From Alitta virens (Eukaryota; Annelida; Polychaeta; Phyllodocida; Nereididae), in the NCBI GenBank assembly GCA_932294295.1, contig OW028574.1, forward strand, positions 9,310,215-9,374,214: a stretch of DNA of 64,000 nucleotides, read 5' to 3'. Under the pieces are notes generated by a model, which made no database searches, was not told the origin of the DNA, and saw only the letters and a list, made by a program, of their open reading frames with translations. Every line of letters begins with the position of its first letter. Within the stretch, counting starts at the first letter, position 1. Below are positions 11,601-23,460 of this stretch, one piece after another. The translations under genes were made by a program, and so were the position numbers.

Positions 11601-13173
11601 AGATATGGAGAGATAATCTGGACTGCATGTATTTCCTTATTGCCCTAAATCTGTCTTAGTTTCACAATCAATACATATCATAACTGAATTTTACTTAATG
11701 GCCTGATGACTGTCCATAATGCTGTTAAAAAAACTTGCAATTGTTGCGGTTAGGTTATTCGGTTAACATTTTGTCGTTTTTGGTCCATTTGTCAACGTTG
11801 TAGATTAACAAGTCACACCGTATCATTTTGGACGTTTTTCTGTATCAACGCAAAGTGTGATGCAATTTATTAAATTAATTGAGATTATGGTCGCCAAGAC
11901 AGCTCTGTAAACTTAATATAAATATCTTATCTTCCTCAAATATGAAACTCCATAATGCAGTGTTAACAGAATCTTCTCATATTTAATTTTGGAGGCCAGA
12001 CAAATGAAGAAATTCCAGACGCATTATGTTAAATAATCTAATTGAAAGAGTAAGAACACAACAGCTGATATATAGTGTGGTATTTTTAGCTTCATGTAAT
12101 TGAAAAGGGATGAAATGACAAGACCTTGAAATTCAACAGAAGAAATTAGAAAGTTTCCCTCCAATGCTAGATACCTGTACGTAGTGTATAGAACGATATT
12201 GAAATGTAGTTTTAGACCTTTGTAACAGATGATGGGTAATGCATTGTTAATTTAGCAATTTTCTTACTCAGGTGGTGGATCCTGTTGAGAGGGATTTGGA
12301 GTTAAATTTTCTAAGTGCTCTTTTTGAATCTCTAGTTTGCCTTTAAACTTTCAAAAAATGCAAGAACCCATTTTTCAGTGGCATTCGCTGATGGAGCAAC
12401 TGTCACAGTGTGATGGATAAGGTGCCTGCCTTCATATGGGTGCCCTTTAAAAAGTGCAAGCCATATTAGACAGTACAGCAGCTGTATATTTTGCCCAGCA
12501 AGTTCAATCTGGGCCTAGTGTAATGTATATAAGGGCATGGTCCCCGGACACTTGTGTTGTAGCAACTGGCAATTGATGGTTTTGATGAGAGTTGACCGTT
12601 GGGGGTGTCTCCCCTTTCTCTGTTGGACTTGCACTGTTATGCATGTAAATTACCTCCCCCCCCCCCCCATGTGGTGCTGTATGAGCGCTGTTTGGTCTTG
12701 CAAATGAAGGGAGCATTTTCCTGCTGTCTTGCTGATTGTCCGAATACCCTGATAAGCTGCCTACTGGAATATTGCTCGCTCGTTTGTGCCAGCCCAGATG
12801 CTGAACTCTACAGACACTATGCTTACACAATAGACTGGAATGTTTCCTGCCACACAGAAATTCACCAATGCATGACTTGAAATGATAAAGTCCCCCAAGA
12901 CATGCCAATTCTACTTTCTTAAGTCCATGTGCTCAACTTTCTTCGGAGCATTGATATGCAAGTGGATGACTGGAGATGCAAAATGTTCCCGGACAATGGT
13001 ACATCATACAAAATGTATACATCCTGTGTTGGCTGGGGAAACAGACTACAATGAGATACAATAATCATACGATGTCACGTGTGCAAATATGACATGTTGA
13101 CAATAGGGAGATGGACAGACAATCACAGTGACACACACAGACTGCCAGCGATGGGACAATCATTCACTGTATA
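11601..13173. other. Unannotated stretch
   Basis: It contains a C run at about 12656-12668. Overlapping frames of 134 codons (12504-12908, minus) and 93 codons (12599-12880, plus) cover the same DNA and have no domain signature. No repeat shared with other parts of the window was seen. Confidence 0.35.
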
Positions 13174-14418
13174 CAGTAAGTTTCATGAAATACGGTCAAC
13201 TCTAGACTGCTGTAGCCCCCTATTCCTTGCTGTAGCTACTGGCTAAAGCCAGTTGCTTATGTCTACTTCTAGTTAATAGTCAGCTTACGCATACCACCAG
13301 TAAAAAATATAAACCTTGTTAAATGTTAGAAATGTATCTAATACAGGGTGCGGCTTAAAAACTTGCACAAGGCATCTCTACTTTCGGGATAGCTCTATGT
13401 TACTCAAATGCTTATAAAGTCTTTTAAAGTTTTGCCACATTTAGTTAGGGGTATAAGCAATTGGTCATTGTGATATTTTTGATCTTATAATGTTAGACAA
13501 TATCAGTATCTGAATTATTGAGAGGGTGTATGCTGCAGGGCTTGTTCTGAGTGATACACATCACAGAAGTCAAATTTCTGTCTGCTTGCATGGTGTCTCT
13601 AGTTGCAGAAAATTTACGAATTAGATATTTCCTAGTTACTACACCTCTGAAGCCATAAAAAATATACTATTTGCACAGAATCCTCCTTCAATGTTTTTTA
13701 TATATGCATATATATATCAAGGTATTAGATGATAAGAAGGTTGGTTCCAGTTTTGATTCAGCAAGGTCATGAAATTAAAACAGAGAAATATAATGGCATT
13801 CCAGAGGGACATTTTGAATTTACAACTAATCTCGAAATAATCACATGATTTTCAGGAGGATTGGCCAGTTAATTAGACAGAAAATTGATCATAATCCAAA
13901 ATGGCACTTTCTGCCTCAAAAGTGTCAATGTTCTACCTTCTTATTAAAAATGAATCTATTTGCCCTATTTTTGGCGGCAAAGGTCAAGAAAGGTGTCTGT
14001 AACACATCTGTATGATCAGTGACATAATCTAATGCTTATATTGCAAAAGCCAAGGTGAAAATCACCCGAAGGTGTGATAAGTGTGCATGTGCTATATTTA
14101 GATCCATATTATCTATAATTCTTGAGGAAAAACGAAAATATATTTATAAACATAATTTAGGACTACTATTACTTTCGTGTGTATGATTGCAGCTGCATGC
14201 GATTACAGTCAATTGAGGTAATAACAAAAGAGGTAGCAGTGGCTGCTGGTGCAAGTTTTTATGCCGCACCCTGTATATCATAAATATGTAATTTTAGATC
14301 TGGCTTTGAGTAGCCAGCTATAGTCGGACAGTTTAGTTTAGTGGCAGGTAGCATCGTATAGCAGAAGTTGTCTAGCTTTGTCTAGGTTCAATATGACGGG
14401 TCGTTTTTTATGAAACTG
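13174..14418 (+). mobile_element. MITE-2 copy 3, split by a nested insertion
   Basis: The left part (13174-13341) and right part (14276-14418) join into a MITE-2 element of about 313 bp. It starts CAGTAAGTTTCATGAAA and ends ATGAAACTG with TA on both sides (13172-13173 and 14419-14420). The two halves match the uninterrupted copies at 42.2 and 54.9 kb. The intervening DNA is the mariner-like element listed separately, so MITE-2 is the older insertion. Confidence 0.85.
13344..14273. mobile_element. 930-bp mariner-like element (non-autonomous or decayed)
   Basis: The terminal inverted repeats agree at about 24 of 25 positions: the left begins CAGGGTGCGGCTTAAAAAC and the right ends TTTTTATGCCGCACCCTG. 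TA duplications flank it (13342-13343 and 14274-14275). CAGGGTG termini with TA target sites are characteristic of mariner-type elements. No frame of 60 or more codons exists inside, so no transposase can be encoded; it would need a helper or is dead. It lies inside a MITE-2 copy. Confidence 0.85.
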
Positions 14419-14726
14419 TATTAAAAAACTTTAATGAAACTGTATAAAAAACCTAAGATTTACAGACTGTCAAGTACATCTTGAGAGAAAGGCATTGAAG
14501 CGTACAGTGTGACTTTGTCTTATTGACAGATCAAGTGTTTTAAAAACGATTGGTGGTGGGAGTATTACTTGCACTTGGAAAGTGTAACTTTGCCAGCTGC
14601 AATGGGAGAATGACTGGGCAGAGAAAGTTTCTAAGTTAGCTCTGTGATTCTAGAATGTCAATAAAGTGAGCTGGTGCACCATAAGCCTGCAGTAAGGCAA
14701 TAAGGACATTTCTGCATCTGGTTTCT

Positions 14727-14727
<1 letters not shown>

Positions 14728-14758
<31 letters not shown>
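14728..14758. repeat. (CTG)n microsatellite
   Basis: About ten uninterrupted CTG units. It is not inside any credible coding frame. Confidence 0.9.
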
Positions 14759-14760
<2 letters not shown>

Positions 14761-15072
14761 GTAAGCCAACTTGTGCTGCTGTACCACTTTCCCAATGCAG
14801 GATGCTGACTGATCATATGTAGCTATTTTTGACTCAATAGTAATTGTATTAAGTTAACGAGCTTGGCACTAGGATATTTGTAGTGGTGCAGGAGCCTGGC
14901 AGTGGGTGATCACCGAAAGGAATGTTCACTGTGGTTCACTCTGCTGCAGATGCATGGGTTGGCAATTCTGTAACTGTATATATGCGAGTGAGAGATGAGA
15001 ATAAGCCGAATTGGGGAGCACAGATGATGGCAAAGATCTGTTCTGCATCTTAGTCCGCATCACCTAACTCCT

Positions 15073-15108
15073 GCAGCAGCAGCAGCAGCAGTAGCTACAG
15101 CAGCAGCT
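15073..15108. repeat. (CAG)n microsatellite, interrupted
   Basis: CAG units broken by GTAGCTA, opposite in orientation to the CTG tract about 350 bp upstream. Confidence 0.85.
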
Positions 15109-15499
15109 GGAGGCAGGGTTGTGCAGTGTGAGAAATAACAGGCACGATGGTGACACACTGCTCCGGCTGCAAGGTCAGCCCTGGTAGTTGCAACCGCAGC
15201 AGCCTCCTTAAGCCAAGTCATCTGTTTGGAATCTCCCCTCATCCTCTGAGCATCCTCATCTGCCCCCATGCAGTCACAGCAGCAGCAGGGCAGGCACACC
15301 AGGACTCGCTCATTCCACCATCCTCCTAATATAAGGCTCCCCCTACAAATCTGGCAGTTCATATCCACCCTATGCCATTAAGTACTGCAATCCCCTGCCA
15401 TGTATGCACTGCACTATACTATGGGAACATGCATGTGGTACATGTAGAGCAAGTCTATAATCGACCACAATATTTTGATGCAGGGAAACGGTGGGCATG

Positions 15500-15636
15500 C
15501 ATCAGTCAGCCAGCCAGTCAGTCAGTTAATCAGCCAGTCAGTCAGTTAATCAGCCAGCCAGTCAGTCAATCAGTCAGTCAATCAGCCAGTCAGTCAGTCA
15601 GTCAGCCAGTCAGTCAGCCAGCCAGTCAGTCAGTCA
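15500..15636. repeat. (CAGT)n/(CAGC)n microsatellite
   Basis: About 137 bp of tetranucleotides, mainly CAGT with CAGC and TAAT variants. The Ser/Gln/Val-rich frame over it (15372-15683) is a product of the repeat. A second array of the same unit is at 38.7 kb. Confidence 0.9.
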
Positions 15637-15639
15637 AGT

Positions 15640-16555
15640 GCTTTCTTCAGGTATTTCCATACAATATCCTGCGCATCCAATGAAAGTTTCCCATACATGG
15701 CATGAAGCACATGATGAAGCACATAAGATGCTGAGTGAGGATTCATTTGCCGATAATGACAGATTAGGCCACTTTGACGCAGAATAGATCTGCAGATTCC
15801 CATGCTACTTGGCAACTTTTTGACCGTCTTTTGAATATATAAGAGGTCCTTGAGATGCTGCGACGGTGTGAGATGCTACTGGAGGCTGCTGAGGCAGGGG
15901 GAACAGCTGATGAGGTCAGGCACATCCGTCTTGATGCCTTATCGCCTGTCTCCTATAGATGGCCCTATCTACCCCACCCTACCTGACCTAGATACTGATG
16001 GAACCCCTTCAAGTAAAATGCCCTTCGTTGGAGCTGCAAGCTGTGGAAGTAACTGGTCAACCATGTTTTTTTTTAGCTTTGCTCAATCTCAGGCACCCAG
16101 GAGCAAGGCTAAGCTGCTCTTGTCACTGACAATTACTTTCAGAGGTTTAGTGGTTATGTGGAGTTTTGTGTAATCCACTGATTGTCATTCGATTCTTGCG
16201 CTAGGCACTGTGTGTTGCCTGCATATTTTATGTCTCGTGTGAACAAGTTTCTAGTAAAATTTTGTTTCCAAGCAAGACAGGGGATCGAACTCTCCTTACA
16301 AGCTTTAACTTTACCATTTAGCAACTCCGTGCTTGAAATGGGTCGTTAATTATTCATGTAAAGGTAAATGAGTGAGTGGAAGTATTATGTAACAGTCAAC
16401 AAGGATTATTTCTACTCGGTTGGTGAGACTTAATTGTGAGATGATTGTTTCAAGTGCAGTTTTAGACATAAAAAGATTGTTACTTAAAATGCAGATCGTT
16501 GCAGAACTTGGCGTCTGTGGAGAATAAGTTACACTGAAGTGAAGAAAAAAACAAC
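15640..16555. other. Unannotated stretch with a weak tRNA-like box
   Basis: On the minus strand around 16266-16335, an AGTTCGATCCCC box B-like motif is preceded by a TGCTAAATGGTAAAG box A-like motif. It may be a decayed tRNA-derived SINE head. The 107-codon frame at 15850-16173 is unrecognised. Confidence 0.25.
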
Positions 16556-16806
16556 AAGTGCTCAAATAACCAAACAACAAACAAACCAACACACCAACCA
16601 AACAACCAAACAACCAAACAACTAAACAACCAACCAACCAACCAACCAACCAACTAACCAACCAACCAAACAACACACTAACCACCAACCAACCAGCCAA
16701 CACACCAACCAACCAACCAACACACCAACACACCAACCAACCAACCAGCCAACCAGCAAAACAACACACCAACACACAAACCAATCAACCAACCAACCAA
16801 CCAACT
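16556..16806. repeat. (CCAA)n-rich array
   Basis: About 250 bp of CCAA, ACAA and CACA variants. Its complement is read as Trp/Leu/Val-rich open frames (16350-16784 and 16622-16879) that are repeat artefacts. The irregular mix of CCAACA and CCAAAC indicates an old, partly decayed microsatellite. Confidence 0.9.
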
Positions 16807-17940
16807 TGTGCACCATATTAACAAATGCTTTGCTTAGTACACTTGAAAGATGTGGAAATAATATGTATTGAAATGGCATTGTGTTGGCAGTATTAGTAGA
16901 ATAACAAGGCTTTGTGGGGACTCTAGAAGATTATACAACTCAGATGTAAGGACTAATTACAATGCTTTGATAAATGACTTCAATGCGATAAAGGATATAG
17001 ATCACATACGGAGTAAAAAGTTACAAGAGAGAATTGGAAATCATTACATTTCCTATTTCGGGAACATGTTGCTTCATCGCTTTATTTTATTGAATCCCCT
17101 TTTTTTTGCATTCATTATTTAGTGCTGGATTGTTCTTTTTGATCAATAATTTACCAATGTGCTGCTGAGAGGCATAAAATCTGTCATTTCCTGCTGAAAT
17201 GATTGATGCAATTGAAGTCTCTTTGTTATGCAATTGTAACTAAGCGGTAAGTGTGCTGTCGAATGTTGAGGCGCCCACTGTATGCAACAGTTCACAACTG
17301 CATTGATTGGACCATCCCTTCCAAAGAGCTTTTTGTTGGTCGCCCTTCTTGGACAAATAAAGCCAGTTCTTTCTCCTCTCATTGGGGTATTGATAGTCTT
17401 GATCTCGCATTGTGTAAACTGTGGTACGGCAGTGAAGTTTCGCAACTCCTTCAACAAATATAAGACTTGATTTTCCAAGGTGCCCCGAACAAATACAGCC
17501 TCCGTGCTTAAATGAGTTTTTCCAGCGATATTTGCTCCAAAATCAAATCAGTGTTGCTTTCCACTACGTCGTCAATGGCTGCACTTCCTCCCTTCTTGAT
17601 GCCCATACAGTTGAATAGAATACCCTTTCAAGTTTGTATTTTCTTTCGTCAATGGATCGGTTCATGTGGTGAATTAAAAACAATCTCAACCTTATAGATC
17701 AATTATTACTACATTTAGACATTTACTTGTCTCAATGGTTGGATGCCATTGATCTGAAATTGAATGGTGTCATTTGTGGAAATAAAAGTATTGAGGTGGT
17801 CTAAATTCAGGTTTCCACATCAGGTGATGAAGAACTTCCGATCTATTCTTAATCTGGTTCCGTACTGGAATCAGGAATACCGGAAATTGGTGAAAAACGT
17901 GACATATTTATTTTGTTGGGCCAGCTGTTGATTTATAAAT
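16807..17940. other. Unannotated stretch
   Basis: Several 60-111 codon frames overlap on both strands (for example 17143-17478 minus and 17251-17463 plus). None has a recognisable domain and none continues across the window's repeats. Confidence 0.35.
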
Positions 17941-17941
17941 G

Positions 17942-18205
17942 CAGTTGTTTCATTAAAAACGGCTTGTCAAATTGAAACTAGACAAAGCTGTCATAGCTGG
18001 CTACTCAAAACCGGATCTAAAAGTACATATCTATGATATGATAATTTCTTACATTTACCAGGGTTTATATTTATCTGGTGATAGATTTAAGCCGATTATT
18101 AGCTATAGAAGTGGACAGAAGCAGCTGGCTTTAGCGTGTTTAGACCACAGCCAGGCACAGGTCGCTACAGACGACTAGAGTGGACCGTATTTTATTAAAA
18201 AACTG
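17942..18205 (-). mobile_element. MITE-2 copy 4
   Basis: It starts CAGTTGTTTCATTAAAAAC and ends TTATTAAAAAACTG followed by TA. Internal blocks TTTACCAGGGTTTATAT, TTAAGCCGATTATTAGC and GCAGCTGGCTTTAGC match the other copies in reverse orientation to 42.2 kb. Length is about 264 bp. The left TA is mutated. Confidence 0.8.
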
Positions 18206-18449
18206 TATACCATGAAGAGAATAACTCGATACACGATGCAGATAGTTCTAGTTGGAATGATTCACATTGGTCAATTCGTTTTGCACAGATAGTACTCTTG
18301 ATTGTAGTATCATGGATGAGGTGCAACTCGGTAACACTGCCCTTCAGTAAGATGCTATGTATGGTGAGATGATAAGTACTCAGCGGCACCAAGGGACCGA
18401 TCCACTCTGGATGACTGCCTTGGGATGTGCAGGGTGCATGTGGGCCCAT

Positions 18450-18466
18450 GCTGCTGCTGCTGCTAC

Positions 18467-18524
<58 letters not shown>

Positions 18525-18535
18525 GCTACTGCTGT
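18450..18535. repeat. (CTG)n/(CTA)n microsatellite
   Basis: An 86-bp run of CTG with CTA interruptions, the longest trinucleotide tract in the window. It produces spurious poly-Ser (minus), poly-Ala and poly-Cys (plus) frames. No flanking exon structure supports a real homopolymer-encoding gene. Confidence 0.95.
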
Positions 18536-18699
18536 TATTACACACAGATGAAGAGCTCACTTGAGACAGCAGCATTTGGGGATGGGGATGCTGCGATCAG
18601 CAAAGGTGATGGCACCCTCACTGATTCTTGTGTGAATCATGTCTGCAGAGCCCTGACCATCACATCTCACTCATCTGTCATTCTCTCACAGGAAGAGGC

Positions 18700-18775
18700 A
18701 GAAGGTCACCAGTGCACCCCAAGGTCATTTAAGGTCACGCCGTCAAGGTGATGGTCATACTGTGAAGGTCAAAGA
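18700..18775 (+). promoter_or_regulatory. Cluster of AGGTCA-like half-sites
   Basis: Five AGGTCA or TGGTCA words occur in about 70 bp (near 18703, 18721, 18731, 18751 and 18766). AGGTCA is the half-site of nuclear receptors. Spacings are irregular and do not form a perfect DR element, so a degenerate short repeat explains the pattern equally well. Confidence 0.25.
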
Positions 18776-19044
18776 CAAGAGCGTGTCTGTGAGAGAGGAC
18801 CAGCACCGGAAGTAGGTCAGAAGGGGTGCTAGAGCCCAAATAGGACATGATGACACGTTGTTGACATGATACGTGATGAGGAATACCATGCAAGATGAGA
18901 GTCATCATTTACAGGACCTGACACACTCATTGCCATGGGCTGTGTCTAATGTTTGGGATGGTCTTTCTCTATTGTCTCTATTGTGTCCAACCAAGACCCG
19001 CTTATAAGCCCCCTCTCGAAGATGTGGCATACATTTCAATCAAC

Positions 19045-19290
19045 GAATGGGGTTCAATTCCAGGTCCGGGTACTCTTCATGAGCAACATCCCAGCTGGAT
19101 GTCAATCGTACGAGATGTTAAAAAAGGGAGGTGTCAGGTACTCAGTGTCTCTGCTGAGGCAAGTAAAGATCCCACCCATGGGGTAAATGTACGACATGGT
19201 GTGGACTCCAAGCCTATCATCTCATTCTGGCAGGTCATATAAGCTGACTGAGCTCCAGACAAGTGGCTTTGAGACATTAAGCATCTACAC
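19045..19290 (+). mobile_element. SINE-B copy 2
   Basis: Box B-like GGTTCAATTCC is followed by the family body: TCATGAGCAACATCCCAGC, GAGATGTTAAAAAAGGGAGG, TACTCAGTGTCTCTGCTGAG, CACCCATGGGGTAAATGTA and TCATATAAGCTGACTGAGC. It is co-linear with the reverse complements of 8.3 and 59.4 kb. The box A part of the head is not recognisable. Frames at 18949-19242 run through it by chance. Confidence 0.75.
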
Positions 19291-21065
19291 AGGAACATCA
19301 ATGGACTCAATGTCGTCTCACCTCAACATATGTCATATACAAATAAAAAGCAATCCAGAATAAACGTATATATGACAATTTGGATAGCAATCTTTAAGTG
19401 CATCTTGCTGTTGCGAAACTATCGTGTGGGTGTGATGCCGCCATATGTATACTGTGGTCCCTGTTATTTCTGGCTATGTTTGCTTTTCTCATTAGAAAGT
19501 GCAAAACAGAAAACGGAGTACATCTGATTCCGGGTTCATTGTCACAGTTGATGGGAGTTTTTTTTGGATTCTGTATTTCTGATTGTGTTGTTTCAGTATT
19601 CCACCCACCTCCTGATTTCTCCATCTGTTGTTTGTCTTTATACAGCAGCACTCTGAACCCCTACTGTCTCCATGGAACACAGCAGCAGGGAACATTTTAA
19701 AGCTTTTTGAAAAGGGACCCGTGTTGATTTCTTTCTTAGGGTCCTTCTGGGGACACACTATGCATTTTCTACCGCTGTATGGATGCGCGAGTAAGGGCTG
19801 GCGAGTAGACTGCATGAAAGTGTTTTTATAGACTACATGGTTGACACGTAATGTACAGCATCCCGGGGACAAAGCTTGCTCCACTTTATTGGCAGTTATG
19901 AAGGGCTCTATGTTGACACTCCTCTTTGGGCCTTCTGGGGACTTGCTCCAGTCTCTGTGACAATTTTAGAAGCATGTTAGCCCACTGGGGAGCCCATGCG
20001 TCGTATATTGCTTTTCCACGAGTGTTGCTTTGCATCTAGAGTGGCTGGCTCATTGCTCGCCTCTGGTAGATGCTGAATGGTAACACTGGCCAGTCTGGCT
20101 GCTGCTGCTGCTGTTGCTGCTGCTGATGCTGATGCTGATGCTGATGCTGTTGTGAGAAAAATGTGAATACACAACAACAACACCAGCTATACCAAACACC
20201 CTGGTTACTCATATAAATGTAAATGATACCTTGCAGATGGAGTTGAATTAAACAATCATTGTTCTAATTGGTAAGTTTAAAATGTGTTTTGAATTAAAGT
20301 AATTGAACCACACAAATTGGGAAATGGGTTGGGAGTGATAACTGAAACAAGTTTCAATCAGGCAGATTAATTGGTCATAGAAATAATTACATTTGATATG
20401 ACCTTGAGTTTACCAAGGGCATGATATAGACTTACGTAGTATCAGTAGAAGGAGTAATGAAACCAATGATGCCATGTATTACTCAAAATTGAGACTCCCA
20501 GTCGCATAATGCGTTTTACAGTGGAGATTAATGGTGGAGAGATGGACTGACACAGTCTGACAGCTTAATCTGGGTCAGTATCAGTGAGCTGAAAAGTCTG
20601 TCACCTAGCCCAGTATTGGCAGTAATTGTGTGAATCTGGTCATCTGGTGCTGAAGCATTGGTTCAAAGCGCCAAAACATCAGTCGTAAATCTGCATTATT
20701 TAGCAGGAGTGGGAGTTATTAGCCCCGTTGGATGACTTGTATGCAACAGAGATTGAGGGAGGGGACTGGGGCTGAGGGGATGCTTAGGAGCACAGAGGGG
20801 ACCAGGGGGTTACACAAGGTCCCTCAATAAGCCCTAGAAATGCCAGGCGAGGAAATGAATCCACTGCTGGAATATGAAGCATGGTCTGGCATATAAATGA
20901 ACACAAATACACCATCCCCTGACTCCCTGTCTCTCTTGTCCCCTCTTGTGGTGGCTGCTTGGTGGTTGGTTGACAGTTGTATTATTTTGATTTGGTTGTA
21001 TTTTGTTGATACAGACATGTGTCACATTGCTCGGTGATAAAAGTTACTAAAGACAATGAGTCTTT
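19291..21065. other. Unannotated stretch
   Basis: Overlapping frames up to 130 codons occur on both strands at 19.4-19.9 kb; the mutual overlap and lack of domains argue against a gene. A CTG/GATGCT tract is listed separately. No dispersed repeat was recognised. Confidence 0.35.
20098..20150. repeat. (CTG)n then (GATGCT)n microsatellite
   Basis: CTG units pass into GATGCT hexamers. The Ala/Ser-rich minus-strand frame across it is an artefact. Confidence 0.9.
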
Positions 21066-21069
21066 GAAA

Positions 21070-21260
21070 TTACATCTCACTGTCATTTTTACAGTAATAA
21101 GCTACACCGGTTGCTTCCAGTAAAACTAGCATTGCCCACCGTAAAAAATGTTGCTTTGCTCGCTGTATATGTAATATTACCAATAAGTAGCTTTTTTTGT
21201 AGATCCACAGACCAGACTACTGTGGTAATATTTACATAGCATTACTGTCCTGATTCCAGT
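21070..21260. repeat. TTACAGTA-rich degenerate repeat
   Basis: Motifs such as TTTTTACAGTAATAAG, ACCGTAAAAAATG and GTGGTAATATTTACA resemble the wording of the 6.5-7.0 kb tract. The relationship is judged by eye and is weak. Confidence 0.3.
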
Positions 21261-21310
21261 GATATTATGTGTGCTACTCAGTTTCTTTCGGCCATAAAAT
21301 CAGGACAGCA

Positions 21311-21501
21311 GAGGCATAGCTCAAAGGTAGCGCTCTGGGCTTCAATCGCTGGGTCCCGGGTTCAATTCCCGGTCGAGCCTAAGTTGGATGGCTGTTTCAT
21401 CCTTCATCTCATTGCCATGGTCCCTGCCTGTCCTAATTAGCCCATCTGGTGCAGAAATACAGGACGTAAAGCCCAAATCACACACACACACACACACACA
21501 C
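21311..21501 (+). mobile_element. SINE-A copy 1, (CA)n tail
   Basis: A tRNA-related head with box A TAGCTCAAAGG and box B GGTTCAATTCC is followed by the family body (GGATGGCTGTTTCATCC, CTCATTGCCATGG, TGCAGAAATACAGGACG) and a (CA)n tail. A perfect 11-bp target-site duplication TCAGGACAGCA brackets it (21300-21310 and 21502-21512). That shows insertion by target-primed reverse transcription. Transcription would be by RNA polymerase III from the internal boxes. Confidence 0.95.
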
Positions 21502-21512
21502 TCAGGACAGCA

Positions 21513-23160
21513 GTTGTCTTAGGTCTTGTCATAACCAAAGAAGCGAATGTGTCATATTTCAACACAACAAACAACAACAACATCCGAGTAGTTCATGATA
21601 AATATCTCTTTCACCTATTGATGCCCTTTCTTTCATCATAGTGTCTGGTAAGATCAAAAGTGACCAGGAACATTTTCTCCTTTGGTTAGACTAGACCTGA
21701 TAGAAGAAATTACTTCAAAAGAGTCGCTCGTATTATAGGGGAAGACCCTGGTTGAGATTTGCTGTCATTTCATGTCATTATGTCCTTGTTTGGTGAATTT
21801 TACAGTAGCAATCAGGTTTTTTTTTGTTGGGGGGGGGGGGGGGGTTGGTTTAGCCTTTAAATACCACCTACAATAATGAAGGTCACCACTATGATTTGGT
21901 TCCCTACTACACGAAACAAACTACCCTATACCCTCTAGCTATAGAAGTCTGTTTGAGGGTATTTATGAAGAACTCCATAATGGTCACGATATGTAAAATC
22001 TTATAAAACCTTAGGTCACAAATTTACTGGTATTGAATGGGATGGTATAATTATTAACAACAAGTGACATAGTAATTAATTAGCTATCAACAGTTTGTGT
22101 GTGCTGATGTTTGATTCGGTTGAGCCGACTATTTGGTAGTTTTAGCTAGCTCTGGATAGCTACAGATACATTGGGACGTTCTTTGTGAGTACTACTGTAC
22201 ATTCAGCAGCATGGGACTAAGGATTTGTATGCTCTCCGTATACTTCAGTCTGACTCATCCTTCAGTGTGACCATATCTTAAGTGGCCCTAAATCATATGA
22301 CATCTAGTGGTGTATGTAGCTAGCATCAGCCCAGCATCGGACCAATTCCTGGCCTTTTTATCACGGCTAACATCCGAAAAGCATCGATCGGTTCCTTTGC
22401 AGGGCTCCGATAAAAACTGACGTCCTTCGATCAAGATCTTATGTGGTTTTTTTTTTCTTTCTTGGCTTTTTCTCTTCCGTCGCATCAAAAACAAACCCAG
22501 AGTGTCTTATCAGTCTGGCAAAATGGAAGAGGTTTGTCAAGTTTGTCCAGTTTGTCCAGCTGCTGACCATTGCTGACCACCGTCTCAATAACACTGAGAG
22601 ATGTTTGCCAGAATGACCACAGCCTTGACCCGTCTGCTCTGGAGTGGTCACTTATCATCTGGTGTTGCTGGTCAGCGCTGGTCAACCTTGCTGCCCACAG
22701 GTCACTTTTCCAGGTTATGTTTTGCTTCTTTCTTTATTCCGACTGTGAACCCAGAGGGCAAAAAGAACATAATTCTTGTACTAATTTATGACTTATTCGT
22801 TTTTTGTTTTTCAAGCCAAGATAATATTTTACGTAAATTAGTTTTCATGAACATTGAAACAAACATCAACTACAGTTTGTCGGCAACTTAAAAATAGCAA
22901 GACAATGTGAATATGTACTGATTGAAATAGTTATATACAAAGGCCTTAAATTTATTTTTTAGCTTAAAAACTATTTTGATAAAGAGTACTTCGCATATTC
23001 AGAAGGTAGCATTGTGGCCAGTGGTATGCTAAGTTATATCCCCAGTAAATCTAGTCTTGACTCTTAAGCATACCTATCTCAAAAACGATGTTAACAACAT
23101 TGTTCTCAATCAAACATTATGGGTCCTCCTGTTTTTAATCTATGCATCTTATTGATTCGT
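21513..23160. other. Unannotated stretch with a poly-G tract
   Basis: A 16-bp G run lies at 21829-21844. Frames of 60-96 codons overlap on both strands at 22.3-22.9 kb without domains. No copy of the listed repeat families was detected. Confidence 0.35.
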
Positions 23161-23163
23161 TAG

Positions 23164-23460
23164 TTTGTCTTACTTTCATTTTATCTTTTGTATAAATCTA
23201 ATTTTTTTAGATTTTCTATACATGTATACTTTCTATTTTATGCTCAATTTATCTCAATCATTGTAGTATTATCCTGTCTATTTTTGTGTATATTTTCCAT
23301 ACTTACAAGTATTATCATTTTTAATCTCTTTTCTATTTATTATACATACGTTTTTATGCTAGTGTATTAACCTTTTACTAACAGAAGGGCCCTATGGAAG
23401 AATAAGTGTTACACTTAATAGGGTTTACCCTCAAAAATTTAGTTTATCTATCTATCTAAG
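23164..23460 (+). repeat. AT-rich tract ending in a retroelement-like 3-prime tail
   Basis: Very T-rich sequence ends with GGGCCCTATGG, then TTACACTTAATAGGG, TTTACCCTC and a (TATC)n run. The segment at 31.25-31.37 kb ends similarly, with GAGCCCTGTTATAAAACAG, TTACCCTC and an AATAAAG(AATT)n tail. Both may be 3-prime ends of LINE-type elements. No reverse-transcriptase remnant is present. Confidence 0.3.

Larger units (their letters stand above)
14419..15490. other. Unannotated stretch between MITE-2 and the CAGT array
   Basis: An extra partial MITE-2-like end (AATGAAACTGTA, about 14433-14444) directly follows the nested copy. The rest holds two CAG/CTG tracts listed separately and a 102-codon minus-strand frame (15060-15368) that is Ala-rich because of the CAG tract. 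Confidence 0.35.

Noticed and set aside
16350..16879. Trp/Leu/Val-rich frames that look like membrane proteins
   Set aside because: The hydrophobic pattern is the complement of the (CCAA)n array.
18195..18751. Poly-Ser, poly-Ala and poly-Cys frames
   Set aside because: They are readings of the (CTG)n/(CTA)n tract in three phases on both strands; no one phase is favoured by context.
22085..22180. Possible extra MITE-2 fragment (GAGCCGACTATTTGG)
   Set aside because: Only about 12 bases resemble the family block TTAAGCCGACTAT, with no terminus or second block.
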